Shown in pieces: positions 27,601 through 35,637 of a stretch of DNA of 64,000 nucleotides; the first letter of the stretch is position 1; each line of letters begins with the position of its first letter. The position numbers and the translations under genes were made by a program. The notes under the pieces were generated by a model. The model was given only the letters and a program-made list of their open reading frames with translations, searched no databases and was not told the DNA's origin. This stretch comes from Bradyrhizobium betae (GTDB lineage: Bacteria; Pseudomonadota; Alphaproteobacteria; Rhizobiales; Xanthobacteraceae), in contig NZ_CP044543.1 of the NCBI RefSeq assembly GCF_008932115.1, forward strand, positions 4,594,501 through 4,658,500, read 5' to 3'.

Positions 27601-27965
27601 TTGGCGTCGCGGTGATGGACGGCATCCTCAACATCACTTATTTCCGCGAGCTGAGGGCGACCGGCATGAGCATCACCGATGCTGTCTTCAATGGCGCGGA
27701 ACAGCGCATGCGGCCGATGCTGATGACCGCGCTGTCGGCCGGCGTCGGCCTATTCCCGGCGGCGCTGTCGCACGGTATCGGCAGCCAGGTGCAGCGGCCA
27801 TTGGCGACCGTCGTGGTCGGCGGCATGTTCATCGGTCCGCTGCTTCTGCTCGTCGTCGCACCGGCCCTGCGCAAGATCTACCTGTCGCGTGAGCGGGCGC
27901 CGTCGGAGGAGGACCATCCGGCGGCATCGCCGCCGCCCGAAGCGGCGCCTCAGGAGGGCGGCTGA
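24699..27965 (+). CDS. RND efflux pump, HME/CusA-like family
   Basis: A 1088-aa inner-membrane pump starting at TTG 24699. It shows the RND layout: N-terminal span, long periplasmic loop (SAEEMEKYYTIPMEVGLYPT), spans 2-6, a second loop and spans 8-12. The membrane-4 sequence AVDFGIIVDSAVIIMENIF near residue 405 is the HME-type signature seen in CzcA and CusA, which export divalent or monovalent heavy metals. The ion is not evident. A Met-rich copper relay is not obvious, so Co/Zn/Ni-type or another substrate is possible. The stop abuts the next ATG directly. Confidence 0.9.
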   Translation: MIKSLLQFGLTRSAIVVLGLIVFCAAGLAAFSKLNIEAYPNPAPVILEITAQAPGLSAEEMEKYYTIPMEVGLYPTPGVVNIRSTSFYGLSFVRVTFRYGVDYYFALTQAANSIQQNIQLPGNLVPTIQQSSLVGEIYRYRLVGPPNFGLTNLRTLQDYVVTRRLMTIPGVVQINAWGGTTKQFNVDADLSKLESYNITVPQLVSALGNSNANVGGREIAIGQQSVNIRGIGLIDSGGADDVTKGYRVQDIENIVLTQQNGLPIQIKNVARVTIGYVPRLGIAGKDKDDDIAAAIVVMGRTQHTNDIIPKVEEEVAKINSDGTLPPGVRIVPYYDRSALVGVTTHTVLHNLVFGCLLVFVIQWVFLGNLRSALIVAANIPFALFFAIIILVLQGEDANLLSLGAVDFGIIVDSAVIIMENIFRNFQSSPEARARVLQNLSEGYYGTDPTAPTHGQPSAARWTERLRMIFVSALQVDKAVFFTAAITVTAFVPLFTMQGVEGQIFGPMARTYGYALAGALLATFTITPVLASLLLPEHIEETETVIVRALRRAYTPVLHWALGRVRLAVTAGVVFLALSGLAASRLGSEFLPALEEGNFWIRAAMPPTISLDAGTEATRKMREILLRHPEIVTVVSQHGRPDNGSDASPFSNVELFAPIKAFDEWPPGLTKEKLTEELQKEFDDELPGITVNFSQYIQDNVEEALSGVKGANSVKVIGPNLDVLEQTATKVMEVMRNVNGVADLGIFHLVGQPNLNIKVNREKAARYGLNTGDVTTVVQAALGGSVATNVLEGDRTFGVAVRLDPRFRQNIDEIKSLKVAYATPSGTNAYIPLSELANISLDTGALFIYRERSQRYIPIKFSVRGRDLGSTVAEAQQRVADAVQLPTGYRIIWSGEFDNLEAAKARLMIVVPITLLLIFVLLYSLFNSVRDSLLALAGIPFAVGGGLIALFLAGLDFSISAAIGFISLFGVAVMDGILNITYFRELRATGMSITDAVFNGAEQRMRPMLMTALSAGVGLFPAALSHGIGSQVQRPLATVVVGGMFIGPLLLLVVAPALRKIYLSRERAPSEEDHPAASPPPEAAPQEGG

Positions 27966-29507
27966 ATGCGTCGCGTGACAGCCATCCTTACCCGCGGCCT
28001 CGTCACCGGCGGCGCGAGCCTCTGGCTTGCGAGCTGCGCGGTAGGCCCGAACTTCAGCCCGCCGCCTGCTCCCGATGTCACCCGCTACACGCCGGAGCCG
28101 ACCGCCTCACCGCGCAGCTACGCTGGCGGACCGGGCGTGCCGCGGCAACGCTTCGTCGATGGTGCCGATATCCCGACACGCTGGTGGGCAGCCTTCCGGT
28201 CCACGCCGCTCAACGAGCTGATCCGCCTGTCGGTGGAGCATAATCCCTCACTGCAGGCGGCCGAGGCCTCGATCAGGGTGGCCAATTTCAACGCGCTGGC
28301 GCAGCGCGGCCTGTTCTTCCCGCAAGTGGGGGCGAACTTCACGCCCTCCGACCAGCTGGTCTCGAACGACGTCTCGGGCCCCGGCAACACGCCGCAGTCG
28401 CGCTACACATTGTACACCGCCCAGCTCAACATCAGCTTCGTGCCTGATGTCTGGGGTCAGAACGTCCGCAACGTCGAGAGCCTGGATGCACTCACCGAGC
28501 AGACCAAATTCCAGCTCGAGGCGGCTTATCTGACGCTCACCGCCAACGTGGTGACGGCCGCGATCCAGGAAGCCTCGTTGCGCGGCCAGATCGCCGCCAT
28601 CGAGCGCATCATCAAGATCGAGCGCGACATTCTCGCCATCCTCAAGAACCAGTTCAATGCCGGCCAGGCAGCCCAGGTCGACGTGCTGGCGCAGGAAGCT
28701 ACGCTCGCGCAGTCCGAGCAGACCCTGCCGCCGCTGCAGAAGCAGCTCGCCGTACAGCGCGATCTCCTCACCGCATTGGCCGGGCAGTTCTCCGCAGACG
28801 AGATCCTGCAAAAGTTCAACCTGCAAAATCTCACTTTGCCGGCCAATCTGCCGGTGAGCCTGCCGAGCACGATGGTGGCGCAGCGCCCCGACGTGCGGGC
28901 GGCGGAAGCGAACATGCATTCGGCCAGCGCCCTGGTCGGTGTCGCGATCGCCGCGCGGCTACCGAACTTCACCATCACAGCCAATCCCGGCAGCACCGCG
29001 TTCGCGCTGGCCGATCTTTTCACGCCGGGGACGTTGTTCTATTCGGTCGTCGGTAGCGCGACGCAGACCTTGTTCGATGGCTTCACGCTGTACCACAAGC
29101 AGAAAGCCGCCGAGGCCGCGCTCGAGCAGGCCAACGCGCAATACCGCCAGACGGTAGTCACCGCGTTCCAGAACGTCGCCGATGCCGTGCGCAGCCTGCA
29201 GGCGGACGCGCGCTCCGTCCAGGCGGCGATCAAGGCGGAGAACGCCGCCAAGGCCAGCCTCGATATCATCCAGAAGCAGCTCGTGCTCGGCCAGGTCAAT
29301 CAGGTCATCGTGCTGAACGCGCAGCAAGTCTACCTGAATGCCGCGATCGCACGCGTGCAGGCGGTGGCGACGCGCCTGTCGGACACGGCGGCCCTGTTCC
29401 TGGCACTCGGCGGCGGCTGGCCGGCCCATTGCACCACGACGGATTGGCGCGCTTGCGTCTTGGCGGACCCTCCCGCCGCGCCTATCCGGGTGAGCGAGAC
29501 GAGATGA
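27966..29507 (+). CDS. Outer-membrane efflux lipoprotein (NodT/OprM family)
   Basis: A 513-aa protein with a lipoprotein signal: LWLASC puts the lipid on Cys24. The body shows the two repeated TolC-type halves (SLQAAEASIRVANFNALAQR and SALVGVAIAARLPNFTITAN) with long helices. It completes the tripartite pump as the outer-membrane channel. The ATG follows the pump stop with no gap (TGA ATG), so translation is coupled. The C-terminus (PAHCTTTDWRACVLADPPAA) is somewhat extended but otherwise normal. Confidence 0.88.
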   Translation: MRRVTAILTRGLVTGGASLWLASCAVGPNFSPPPAPDVTRYTPEPTASPRSYAGGPGVPRQRFVDGADIPTRWWAAFRSTPLNELIRLSVEHNPSLQAAEASIRVANFNALAQRGLFFPQVGANFTPSDQLVSNDVSGPGNTPQSRYTLYTAQLNISFVPDVWGQNVRNVESLDALTEQTKFQLEAAYLTLTANVVTAAIQEASLRGQIAAIERIIKIERDILAILKNQFNAGQAAQVDVLAQEATLAQSEQTLPPLQKQLAVQRDLLTALAGQFSADEILQKFNLQNLTLPANLPVSLPSTMVAQRPDVRAAEANMHSASALVGVAIAARLPNFTITANPGSTAFALADLFTPGTLFYSVVGSATQTLFDGFTLYHKQKAAEAALEQANAQYRQTVVTAFQNVADAVRSLQADARSVQAAIKAENAAKASLDIIQKQLVLGQVNQVIVLNAQQVYLNAAIARVQAVATRLSDTAALFLALGGGWPAHCTTTDWRACVLADPPAAPIRVSETR

Positions 29508-29532
29508 TGCAGCCACCTCGCCTAGGGATCGC

Positions 29533-29814
29533 CTACCAGATCACCAGCGCGCACAGCAGCGCGAGCGGCACCAGCGCCAGTCCGATCGGAACCCATTTGC
29601 CCATCTCGGCCGGATTCTTCGGATACAGGAATATCTGGAAGCCGATGAATCCGCAGACCATCACGCCTAGTATGAATCGGAACATGTCGGACGGGGTGTC
29701 GTAGGCCGTCCAGAAGCTCTCGTTCTGGGGAGTAGCAACACGAAAGGTGACGACAATCACCACCAGAAGGAAGAGCGTCCGCAGAACAAGACCGAGCAAC
29801 CGCATTGATGTCAT
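29533..29814 (-). CDS. Small inner-membrane protein
   Basis: A 93-aa protein with three membrane segments (LGLVLRTLFLLVVIVVTF, FRFILGVMVCGFIGFQIFLY and WVPIGLALVPLALLCALVIW). It is convergent with the efflux operon. The second ATG at 29805 is an alternative start. No function recognised. Confidence 0.65.
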   Translation of the reverse strand: MTSMRLLGLVLRTLFLLVVIVVTFRVATPQNESFWTAYDTPSDMFRFILGVMVCGFIGFQIFLYPKNPAEMGKWVPIGLALVPLALLCALVIW

Positions 29815-29903
29815 CCAGCGCCGGATAGAATCTTACCACAAGCTGACCAGCCCGTCATGCCCCAGTGCCTAAACGTCCCGCTTCCTTCAGCAGAAAGCTC
29901 GCA

Positions 29904-30212
29904 ATGAACTATGGAAGTGTCCGGACAGCCGCCCTTGCGTTCACATTGCTGTCGACGGTGAGCGCCGGCGCTGCGACGTCATCGCGCTGCCATATGGAGG
30001 TTCTCTCTTCCGAAGAGCTGCCCTATGCGCTGGTCGGCGACTGGTTGCTGAAAGCCACTGTGCGCATCACCTATCCGCACGGCCCATCTGCCATCTCGAC
30101 TTTCGTGAAGAGCGCGCCCTGGCAGACCACCCTTCGCCGGGGCGATAACTTCTCGTTCGACTGTGAGCGCCTTAAGGATCTCTGGACAACTTCACTAACG
30201 CCAACCCGATAG
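29904..30212 (+). CDS. Hypothetical secreted protein
   Basis: The ATG at 29904 gives a signal peptide (YGSVRTAALAFTLLSTVSAGAA), preferred over the GTG at 29865. The mature ~80 residues hold two cysteines (SRCHM and DCERL) and basic beta-type sequence (LLKATVRITYPHGPSAISTF). A short periplasmic protein of unknown role. Confidence 0.6.
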   Translation: MNYGSVRTAALAFTLLSTVSAGAATSSRCHMEVLSSEELPYALVGDWLLKATVRITYPHGPSAISTFVKSAPWQTTLRRGDNFSFDCERLKDLWTTSLTPTR

Positions 30213-30234
30213 ACTAGCGCCTCCGGAGCCCGAC

Positions 30235-30543
30235 ATGGTCAATCTGTTCCTCGGTGCCGTTCACCTCGCGTTGCTCGCGGCCAGCGGCCCAATCGTCAAT
30301 CAGGCCGATCTGCCCCCGATCGTCGAAGTGCGGATGGTGTGCGACCAGAACTGCAACTGCTGGCCAACGCGCTACCGCGAACACCGGCCGCCACTGCTGG
30401 CCGATCGCCCCCACCTCGGCTGTCCGTCACCGGCAGTCGGCCGCCCCGCTCTTGGGTATTACAATGGTCACTACCGCGCTGGCCCCGCAACAGGCGTCGG
30501 ATTTGACAGTCTCGGAGCCCGCGAATTGCCGTTCCCATTCTGA
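30235..30543 (+). CDS. Hypothetical secreted Cys/Pro-rich protein
   Basis: A 102-aa protein starting MVNLFLGAVHLALLAASGP, a signal-like segment, then QNCNCWPTRYREHRPP and GYYNGHYRAGPATG. The short Tyr/Arg/Pro-rich mature part resembles small rhizobial periplasmic proteins. It lies 22 bp after the previous small secreted gene and may share its transcript. Confidence 0.5.
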   Translation: MVNLFLGAVHLALLAASGPIVNQADLPPIVEVRMVCDQNCNCWPTRYREHRPPLLADRPHLGCPSPAVGRPALGYYNGHYRAGPATGVGFDSLGARELPFPF

Positions 30544-30779
30544 GGCTGCCTGCAAATCGACCCGCAATTTTAGACGCGGATCCCCAGTTAAGGCAGGGCT
30601 ATCGCATGTGGCTGAGGAGTTGGGCGAGGAGGCATCTTCCCACCCGGCGAGCTAGACCTCTTACCACACTACCCGGAGATCAGCGCTACCTAGCTTCGGT
30701 CAACGGAAGTCAGGCGAGCGTCAGTTGAATATGATACATTGCTCCCGGTCACTGTTCCCGCCCAGGGGATTAGGTGGCT

Positions 30780-30820
30780 GCGAGGCCCGATTTAGATTCG
30801 CCTCCGTTTCCGGGCCTCGC
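30780..30820. terminator. Perfect 10-bp stem-loop
   Basis: GCGAGGCCCG (30780-30789) and CGGGCCTCGC (30811-30820) form a perfect stem with a 21-nt loop in the gene-free stretch 30544-31038. No T run follows, so it could be a terminator, a structured leader or a repeat element. Another dyad, TGTCA-N7-TGACA, lies at 30967-30983, just before the oxoamine synthase gene, and could be its operator. Confidence 0.4.
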
Positions 30821-31038
30821 TAAGAAGGGGCGCCTCACTGTCGCTGCCGATTTTCGGTAGCGTTCCCCGGGATGCCCAGCCACACGGAGTCCAGCGCAAG
30901 CGCCTCGCGAGCAAGCACTCGATTGGCAAAAATGCTTGCCCGGATCATGCGGAATAAGTGGCTGGTTGTCAGCTTGGTTGACAGCTCCCTATCATCTCCG
31001 TTAAGCCGGTTTGATCGTAGAGAGGGCTGGGTAAACCT

Positions 31039-32277
31039 TTGGAAGATTTAGCAAATCTAGTCGCATGGTACGGAGAGAGGTCAGCCTACGTAGGCATGGA
31101 AGTGCTCTCGCTGCCGACGCCGGAGTTTGCTACGTCTTCCGGGCCTCTCGTTTCTTTTAGCACCAACAACTATTTAGGTATCGCTGCGTGTGCTCGCATC
31201 AAGGCTGCCGCAAAGGATGCGATTGATCGATATGGCGTCGGAAACTGCGAGTCGCGCCTCCTCTCCGGAAACCTCAGCATATACTCTGACCTCGAAGACC
31301 GACTGGCGATTTCAAAGGGACTGCCGAAGGCTCTGCTGTTTGCTACAGGTTATCTAGCAAATCTGGGAGCGCTATCGACGTTACCCCGGGCGACTCTCTA
31401 CGCGAGAGCACTCGGCTACGATCCTTCATCTGTTGCCAGCTATGCCTATTTTAGCGATCAGTTTAATCACGTGAGCATTAAAGAGGGGATTCGGGCTTCT
31501 GGAGCCTCTCGCTTCAGTTATCGCCACCTAGACCTTGATCACCTTGAGCGGAGCCTCCGAAAGAGTACGGCAACGAACAAGATCATCGTAACTGATGGAG
31601 TGTTCAGTCAGGACGGCGACATAGCGCCGATCCCTGAGCTTCTCAGTCTCGCAGACCGGTACGATGCGTTTCTTTACGTAGATGACGCGCATGGGACAGG
31701 CGTGCTTGGTCGCTCCGGACAAGGAGTGCTCGAGCATTTCGGAATCGTTAGCGATCGGATCATCTATATGGGAACGCTGAGCAAAGCTTACGGCGCCATA
31801 GGGGGCTTTGTAGCTGCTAGTCCTCACATTATCGAAGTCCTTCGCCTTGTTTCTCCGGCTCACGGATTCACCTCAGCGATGCCACCAGACCAAATTGCGG
31901 CCGTTGAGACTGCGATGGATATAGTCGCCGATGAGCCGGAGCGGCGTGTTCGTTTGTGGGCCAATCAGCGTTATCTGCTTTCGAAGCTCGATGAATTATG
32001 TTGTGCGGTTGTGTCGAGATCCACGCCGATCGTGCCTCTTCTCGTTCGCGACGAGATGGCGGCCGTTCGACTTTCATCCATTTTGCGCAAAATGGGCATC
32101 CACGTTGATGCCATCAAATTCCCCGCTGTTCCTCTCGGTTCAGCGCGCATCCGCATTCAACTAAATGCCTGTCATACGAAAATGCAGATCGACAATCTGA
32201 TTGCCGCGCTGGAACAGAATAAATGCCTTTTGCGAGATGGAGGCAAGCGGCTGCTTCATGCAGAGATAGGAGTGTAG
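31039..32277 (+). CDS. Alpha-oxoamine synthase family PLP enzyme
   Basis: A 412-aa fold-type I PLP enzyme close to KBL, BioF, ALAS and the CqsA/LqsA signal synthases. Visible are STNNYLGIA, GVGNCESRLLSGNLSIYSDL, the VFSQDGDIAPI and VDDAHGTGVLG cofactor region, and GTLSKAYGAIGGF with the PLP lysine. The reaction would join an amino acid to an acyl-CoA or similar donor with loss of CO2. Codon use is less GC-rich than its neighbours, and no bio or hem genes lie nearby, so a specialised or signalling role is possible. The start is TTG at 31039; an upstream dyad is at 30967. Confidence 0.82.
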   Translation: MEDLANLVAWYGERSAYVGMEVLSLPTPEFATSSGPLVSFSTNNYLGIAACARIKAAAKDAIDRYGVGNCESRLLSGNLSIYSDLEDRLAISKGLPKALLFATGYLANLGALSTLPRATLYARALGYDPSSVASYAYFSDQFNHVSIKEGIRASGASRFSYRHLDLDHLERSLRKSTATNKIIVTDGVFSQDGDIAPIPELLSLADRYDAFLYVDDAHGTGVLGRSGQGVLEHFGIVSDRIIYMGTLSKAYGAIGGFVAASPHIIEVLRLVSPAHGFTSAMPPDQIAAVETAMDIVADEPERRVRLWANQRYLLSKLDELCCAVVSRSTPIVPLLVRDEMAAVRLSSILRKMGIHVDAIKFPAVPLGSARIRIQLNACHTKMQIDNLIAALEQNKCLLRDGGKRLLHAEIGV

Positions 32278-32290
32278 GAGTCTAGCGTCG

Positions 32291-32650
32291 GTGATCGAGG
32301 AAGCGCACGGCATCGTAACGCCTCGGCAACTGGTGCATCTGGCGACGCCAAACGGTGCGCCCACGCAACGAATTTCAGCAAACCTGGTGCTATTCAGCAC
32401 GCTCTCCGAAGCCGTCCGACGTACGGCCGCCGCGGCCATCGAGGATCTTTGCGATAGATTGATTCATCGGTACGGCGAGAACTTGGGCGAGGCCGGTTAC
32501 AACGCTTGGGCCTCCCTTCTGAGAGAGTCGGGGAACGTATCTCCTGACCTCCAGCTTCGTGCTTCGTTACCCACGCTTCCGTTCGCGATGGGAAAGCGCG
32601 ACTTGCCGATCAGTGCCCTTATCCGCGGAATCCGGCTCGCTTTCGCGTGA
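32291..32650 (+). pseudogene. Truncated regulator-like ORF
   Basis: The GTG at 32291 lies 13 bp after the oxoamine synthase stop. The 119-aa product reads ITPRQLVHLATP-like sequence, then AIEDLCDRLIHRYGENLGEA, and ends LPISALIRGIRLAFA, which recalls the N-terminal helical domain of PucR-type regulators. The DNA-binding part is missing: a TGA stops the frame and only short frames follow (32647-32754). I read it as a broken gene, but a genuine short protein is possible. Confidence 0.35.
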
Positions 32651-32792
32651 CGATTTCGGACAACGCCATGCGCAATGCGGTGAAGCGCGTGCTGGCAGCC
32701 TTCGGTCGCACTCAGATGCCGACCGAAGGCGCGACTGAGAAATCCGCCGCCTGACCGTGGACATCGACCTCACGCCCGGCGGCCAGCGATGT

Positions 32793-32996
32793 CTACCGGC
32801 CTGAGGCGTCAGAAGAGCCATCTAGGCTCACCTCGAAGGCGAGGACCATCTTAAGTTTGTCATTCTCAGGTAGTGCTGCCTCGGCGTAGCTAATTGCGGC
32901 CTCCAAGACGCGGAGATCCGCGGTGTCGTTATATTTTTTGATAAGCAACTTGCAGTCTTTGATCGAAGCTCGTGTTGCGCGCTCGAGATCGAACAT
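32793..32996 (-). CDS. Small hypothetical helical protein
   Basis: The ATG at 32996 follows AGGAAAGACGAG on the minus strand and is preferred over 33032 and 33044. The 67-aa product (MFDLERATRASIKDCKLLIK ... EAAISYAEAALPENDKLKMV) is charged and helical, without signal or membrane span. No family recognised. Confidence 0.5.
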   Translation of the reverse strand: MFDLERATRASIKDCKLLIKKYNDTADLRVLEAAISYAEAALPENDKLKMVLAFEVSLDGSSDASGR

Positions 32997-33112
32997 CTCG
33001 TCTTTCCTAAAAGGTTGCTCTGCACCGTGCATCGACGCGACCACTCGCGATCAATTGTCCAGTCTCCGATCTAAAAATTCATAACTTACCCGATCGCCCA
33101 AATGGATAGCGC

Positions 33113-33200
33113 GTAGGATGGGTAGAGCGCTTGCGAAACCCATCAGACTTGTTATGAGGCGGGACTTCGATGGGTTTCGCTTCGCTCTGCCCATCCTACG
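33113..33200. repeat. Rhizobial palindromic repeat
   Basis: GTAGGATGGGTAGAGCGC..GAAACCCATC on the left and GATGGGTTTCGCTTCGCTCT..CCCATCCTAC on the right form a long hairpin. This GTAGGATGGG/CCCATCCTAC element is common between genes in Bradyrhizobium (established knowledge of such repeats; copy number not checked). Confidence 0.75.
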
Positions 33201-33202
33201 TA

Positions 33203-33976
33203 CTAATCAAAATAAGTGATCGTCTTCTTCACCACCATCGGCTTCCCCTGGTCGAAGAGAAATCTCAAATCTCCGTCGCGTGATCTCAGCAACCACAGCG
33301 CTTTGCTCAGCGACACCACATAGCTATCCGGAGTGACGACTCTTTGCTGCAAGCAGACAAGCAGCGAGTCGTTTGCTGTAAGCCGAAAAATATTCGGGAA
33401 TACGATTCCTTGTTCTCCGAGTGGTTTGCTCAGGAGGCCAAAAGCATATTTGAGACCGCGAAGGTCTATGATTTCACCGGGCTTGATTGTGATTGATGAA
33501 AAATCAAACCGTGGATAGATCTTCGTGTCCGGTTCGCCTTCGTCGCAGCTGTCGTCCGTCGGAGTCCTGGTGTCGTTGTATTTGAGCGCAACCAGGCCAA
33601 GATTGCTAATGCGAGCCTGCCGATTTCCTGAATTGATGTAGGTCAGATCAATCGGCTGCGTAAACCCAATGCGGTCGCTCTCAGTTGTGATGAGCGGCGT
33701 AGAGGAGGTGATGAGGACTCGCAGATCGTCAGTCTGTCGGAGATTTGCCCAAAATCCAAATGCCGAGATGCCGAAGCCAAACACCGTAATCAGAAACGTT
33801 ACGATGCTGGCCAGCACGGCCGCTGACCATTGGTTTCCGTGAGGCCCCGGTGGTTGCGATCGATGACCTCTTAACAAGGCCCGCATCTGCTTGCGATGCA
33901 TCTTGGCATCTCCAGCCCGTTCTCGATCCAAACGCTTCGCGAAAGTCGGGTCAGTTCTTGCTTGTCGTCCCGGCAT
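33203..33976 (-). CDS. Hypothetical membrane-anchored protein
   Basis: A 257-aa protein: a basic N-terminus (~50 residues), one membrane span (SAAVLASIVTFLITVFGFGISAF trimmed: about residues 51-73), then ~185 residues of beta-rich sequence (GFTQPIDLTYINSGNRQARI, SSITIKPGEIIDLRG). This is the layout of a single-pass inner-membrane protein with a periplasmic immunoglobulin-like domain. Its start overlaps the end of the next upstream gene (33951-33976), implying coupling. Function unknown. Confidence 0.6.
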   Translation of the reverse strand: MPGRQARTDPTFAKRLDRERAGDAKMHRKQMRALLRGHRSQPPGPHGNQWSAAVLASIVTFLITVFGFGISAFGFWANLRQTDDLRVLITSSTPLITTESDRIGFTQPIDLTYINSGNRQARISNLGLVALKYNDTRTPTDDSCDEGEPDTKIYPRFDFSSITIKPGEIIDLRGLKYAFGLLSKPLGEQGIVFPNIFRLTANDSLLVCLQQRVVTPDSYVVSLSKALWLLRSRDGDLRFLFDQGKPMVVKKTITYFD

Positions 33977-34136
33977 CCCGCGCCAGGCGCTCCGCCCTGA
34001 GACGCTTGTGGTTTTCCTGAAACTCCGGATCGGCCTGACTGTCCGCTATCGTTTGCCGCGCGCCGTTTGGATTTTGTGCCTTTCGCTCCGCTTCATCCGC
34101 GACCTGTTGCTCGGCGGAGCGTTTCCGTTTGGTCAT
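33951..34136 (-). CDS. Small basic/acidic hypothetical protein
   Basis: The ATG at 34136 gives a 61-aa, highly charged protein (MTKRKRSAEQQVADEAERKA ... DPEFQENHKRLRAERLARDA), probably one long helix or partly disordered. The end overlaps the start of the membrane-anchored gene by 26 nt. Similar short proteins are frequent in Bradyrhizobium, as far as I can tell; the function is unknown. Confidence 0.55.
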   Translation of the reverse strand: MTKRKRSAEQQVADEAERKAQNPNGARQTIADSQADPEFQENHKRLRAERLARDAGTTSKN

Positions 34137-34354
34137 TGCTCGATCCCTGCACCTGCGACTTGTTCCAGAAGCATCCAGATGATTCCCGGGAACCATCATA
34201 GCCGCTCGTTGCGCGGGCGGCGACCTCCAAAGCAAAGGGTGTCCAGCCCCACGGGCAAGCGCCCCGACGAGTCCGGGCGGGAGGGGCAATGGTTACATTG
34301 CGTCACGGCATGCTCTGCGCTAGAGCAGCCGGAGATGACTTGAGAGGTAAGCCC

Positions 34355-34561
34355 ATGTCATATGCCTACAAGCTGAATGAAGACGTTCGCCACCAGCCCC
34401 AGGGTCCACAAGGACGTGCGGCAATTGATCCAGCCACGATTTACACCATCGTTCAATGTATGCCCATCGAGGCAGACGGACGTCTTCGATATCGCATCAA
34501 GAGCAAGTCGGGGAACGTCGAGCGAGTCGTGACGGAAGAGCAGTTGTCGTACTTTCAGTGA
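34355..34561 (+). CDS. Small hypothetical protein
   Basis: The ATG at 34355 follows GAGAGGTAAG and starts MSYAYKLNEDVRHQPQG. The 68-aa product ends RVVTEEQLSYFQ, with a compact beta-rich middle (YTIVQCMPIEADGRLRYRIK) that looks like a small SH3-type fold. It lies 33 bp before the winged-helix-like gene. Function unknown. Confidence 0.6.
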   Translation: MSYAYKLNEDVRHQPQGPQGRAAIDPATIYTIVQCMPIEADGRLRYRIKSKSGNVERVVTEEQLSYFQ

Positions 34562-34594
34562 TCTCGCGCGCTTGCTGGCAGAGGGAGTTTCGTC

Positions 34595-34774
34595 GTGCTG
34601 AATGACCGGGAAAATATCCTGAATGCGCTTCGAGAGAAGCCGCTCAAAGTCTACGAGATCATGAGGCGCGCCAATGTCGCGAACGAGGAAGCTTGCCAGT
34701 CTCTTCTGTTGAAAATGCGAGACGAAGGCTCGGTCAAGTTCGATATCCACAAGGGGCGATGGCTGGTCGGATGA
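34595..34774 (+). CDS. 59-aa winged-helix-like protein
   Basis: The GTG at 34595 follows GAGGGA (34581-34586). The product starts MLNDRENILNALREKPLKVY, then EIMRRANVANEEACQSLLLK and MRDEGSVKFDIHKGRWLVG. The order helix - turn - recognition helix - beta wing (KFDIHKGRWLVG) fits a minimal winged-helix DNA-binding domain. It is probably co-transcribed with the gene before it. Confidence 0.6.
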   Translation: MLNDRENILNALREKPLKVYEIMRRANVANEEACQSLLLKMRDEGSVKFDIHKGRWLVG

Positions 34775-34851
34775 TCCTGCGAATTGTGGCGACGGTCAGT
34801 CCCGTGGACAAATCCCCGTCCTGTTTCCCTGCCTCGTCAACCCCTCTCCGC

Positions 34852-35475
34852 AGAAATATTCCACTTTACCGAAATTCGGAAATGACGTACATCTCGCCCA
34901 TCCCGGCTCATCCTTGAGGGGCGATCTCGTGTCGTCACTGTCGCGAGCCGGGCTTGCGGTGGACGCGGCAGCGTCGGCATGAGAGGTGCGGGCAGGGCGG
35001 GTAGTCCCTGTGAGCTCGCGGCCGCCTGCGGACGAGCGGCGCTGTCAGGTTCGTCTCGTCTGTAAGTTTCCGGCTTCGTCGACGGGGCCGGGAAAACTGC
35101 GGCGACATGGCGGGCCGTGCGTACGGCAAAACCGTGTGGTCCTGGCCGTCGTTGCTACGGTCAAGCTCTTGCGGAGGTGTTTGCGAGCCCAACCGGGCGG
35201 ACGGCATCGTCAATTCGCGAGGGCGAGGGAGGCCAGAAGGAAAGTTCGGCTCCCGGGAGAGCACGGCATAAGCCGTCAACCCACTGCGCAGGGAAGGCCG
35301 AGTGATTGGCACCACCTGTATGCTGCTGTGCGGTCTCCTTTGCGCTTTATTCGCGCAGCGGACCGCGGGTGCGAGGTCAGCACCCGGCCTTCCCTGCGCC
35401 CTCTTGGATTGGAGGGTGGAGTGACCAGGCAAGGCTCGGGCGAAATGCGCCGCGAGAATGCGAAGGTGTGTCCGC
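34852..35475. repeat. Long dispersed repeat, copy A
   Basis: About 620 bp, starting AGAAATATTCCACTTTACCG and containing AAATTCGGAAATGACGTA, TGCGGTGGACGCGGCAGCG and CGGCTCCCGGGAGAGCACGG, recur at 59372-59960 with high similarity; copy A has an extra insert near 35040-35110. No conserved frame supports a gene. The rest of the 34775-35637 interval, with GTGCCCCGGACGCAGCGCAG at about 35551, also resembles repeats near 60244. Confidence 0.8.
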
Positions 35476-35637
35476 AAGCTTGATATGCGAGTTGGAGAAT
35501 GGCGACTGTGCACCTTGCTCCGTCATTGCGAGCGACACACGCCACTCCCGTGCCCCGGACGCAGCGCAGCGCTTCTTCAGCGGTGCGCTGCAGATCCGCG
35601 ACACGTGACTGCCTTCGTCGCGATCCCGCGCGCGCCC

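Noticed and set aside
30544..31038. nod box or sigma-54 promoter before the oxoamine synthase
   Set aside because: No match to either consensus beyond short chance similarities.
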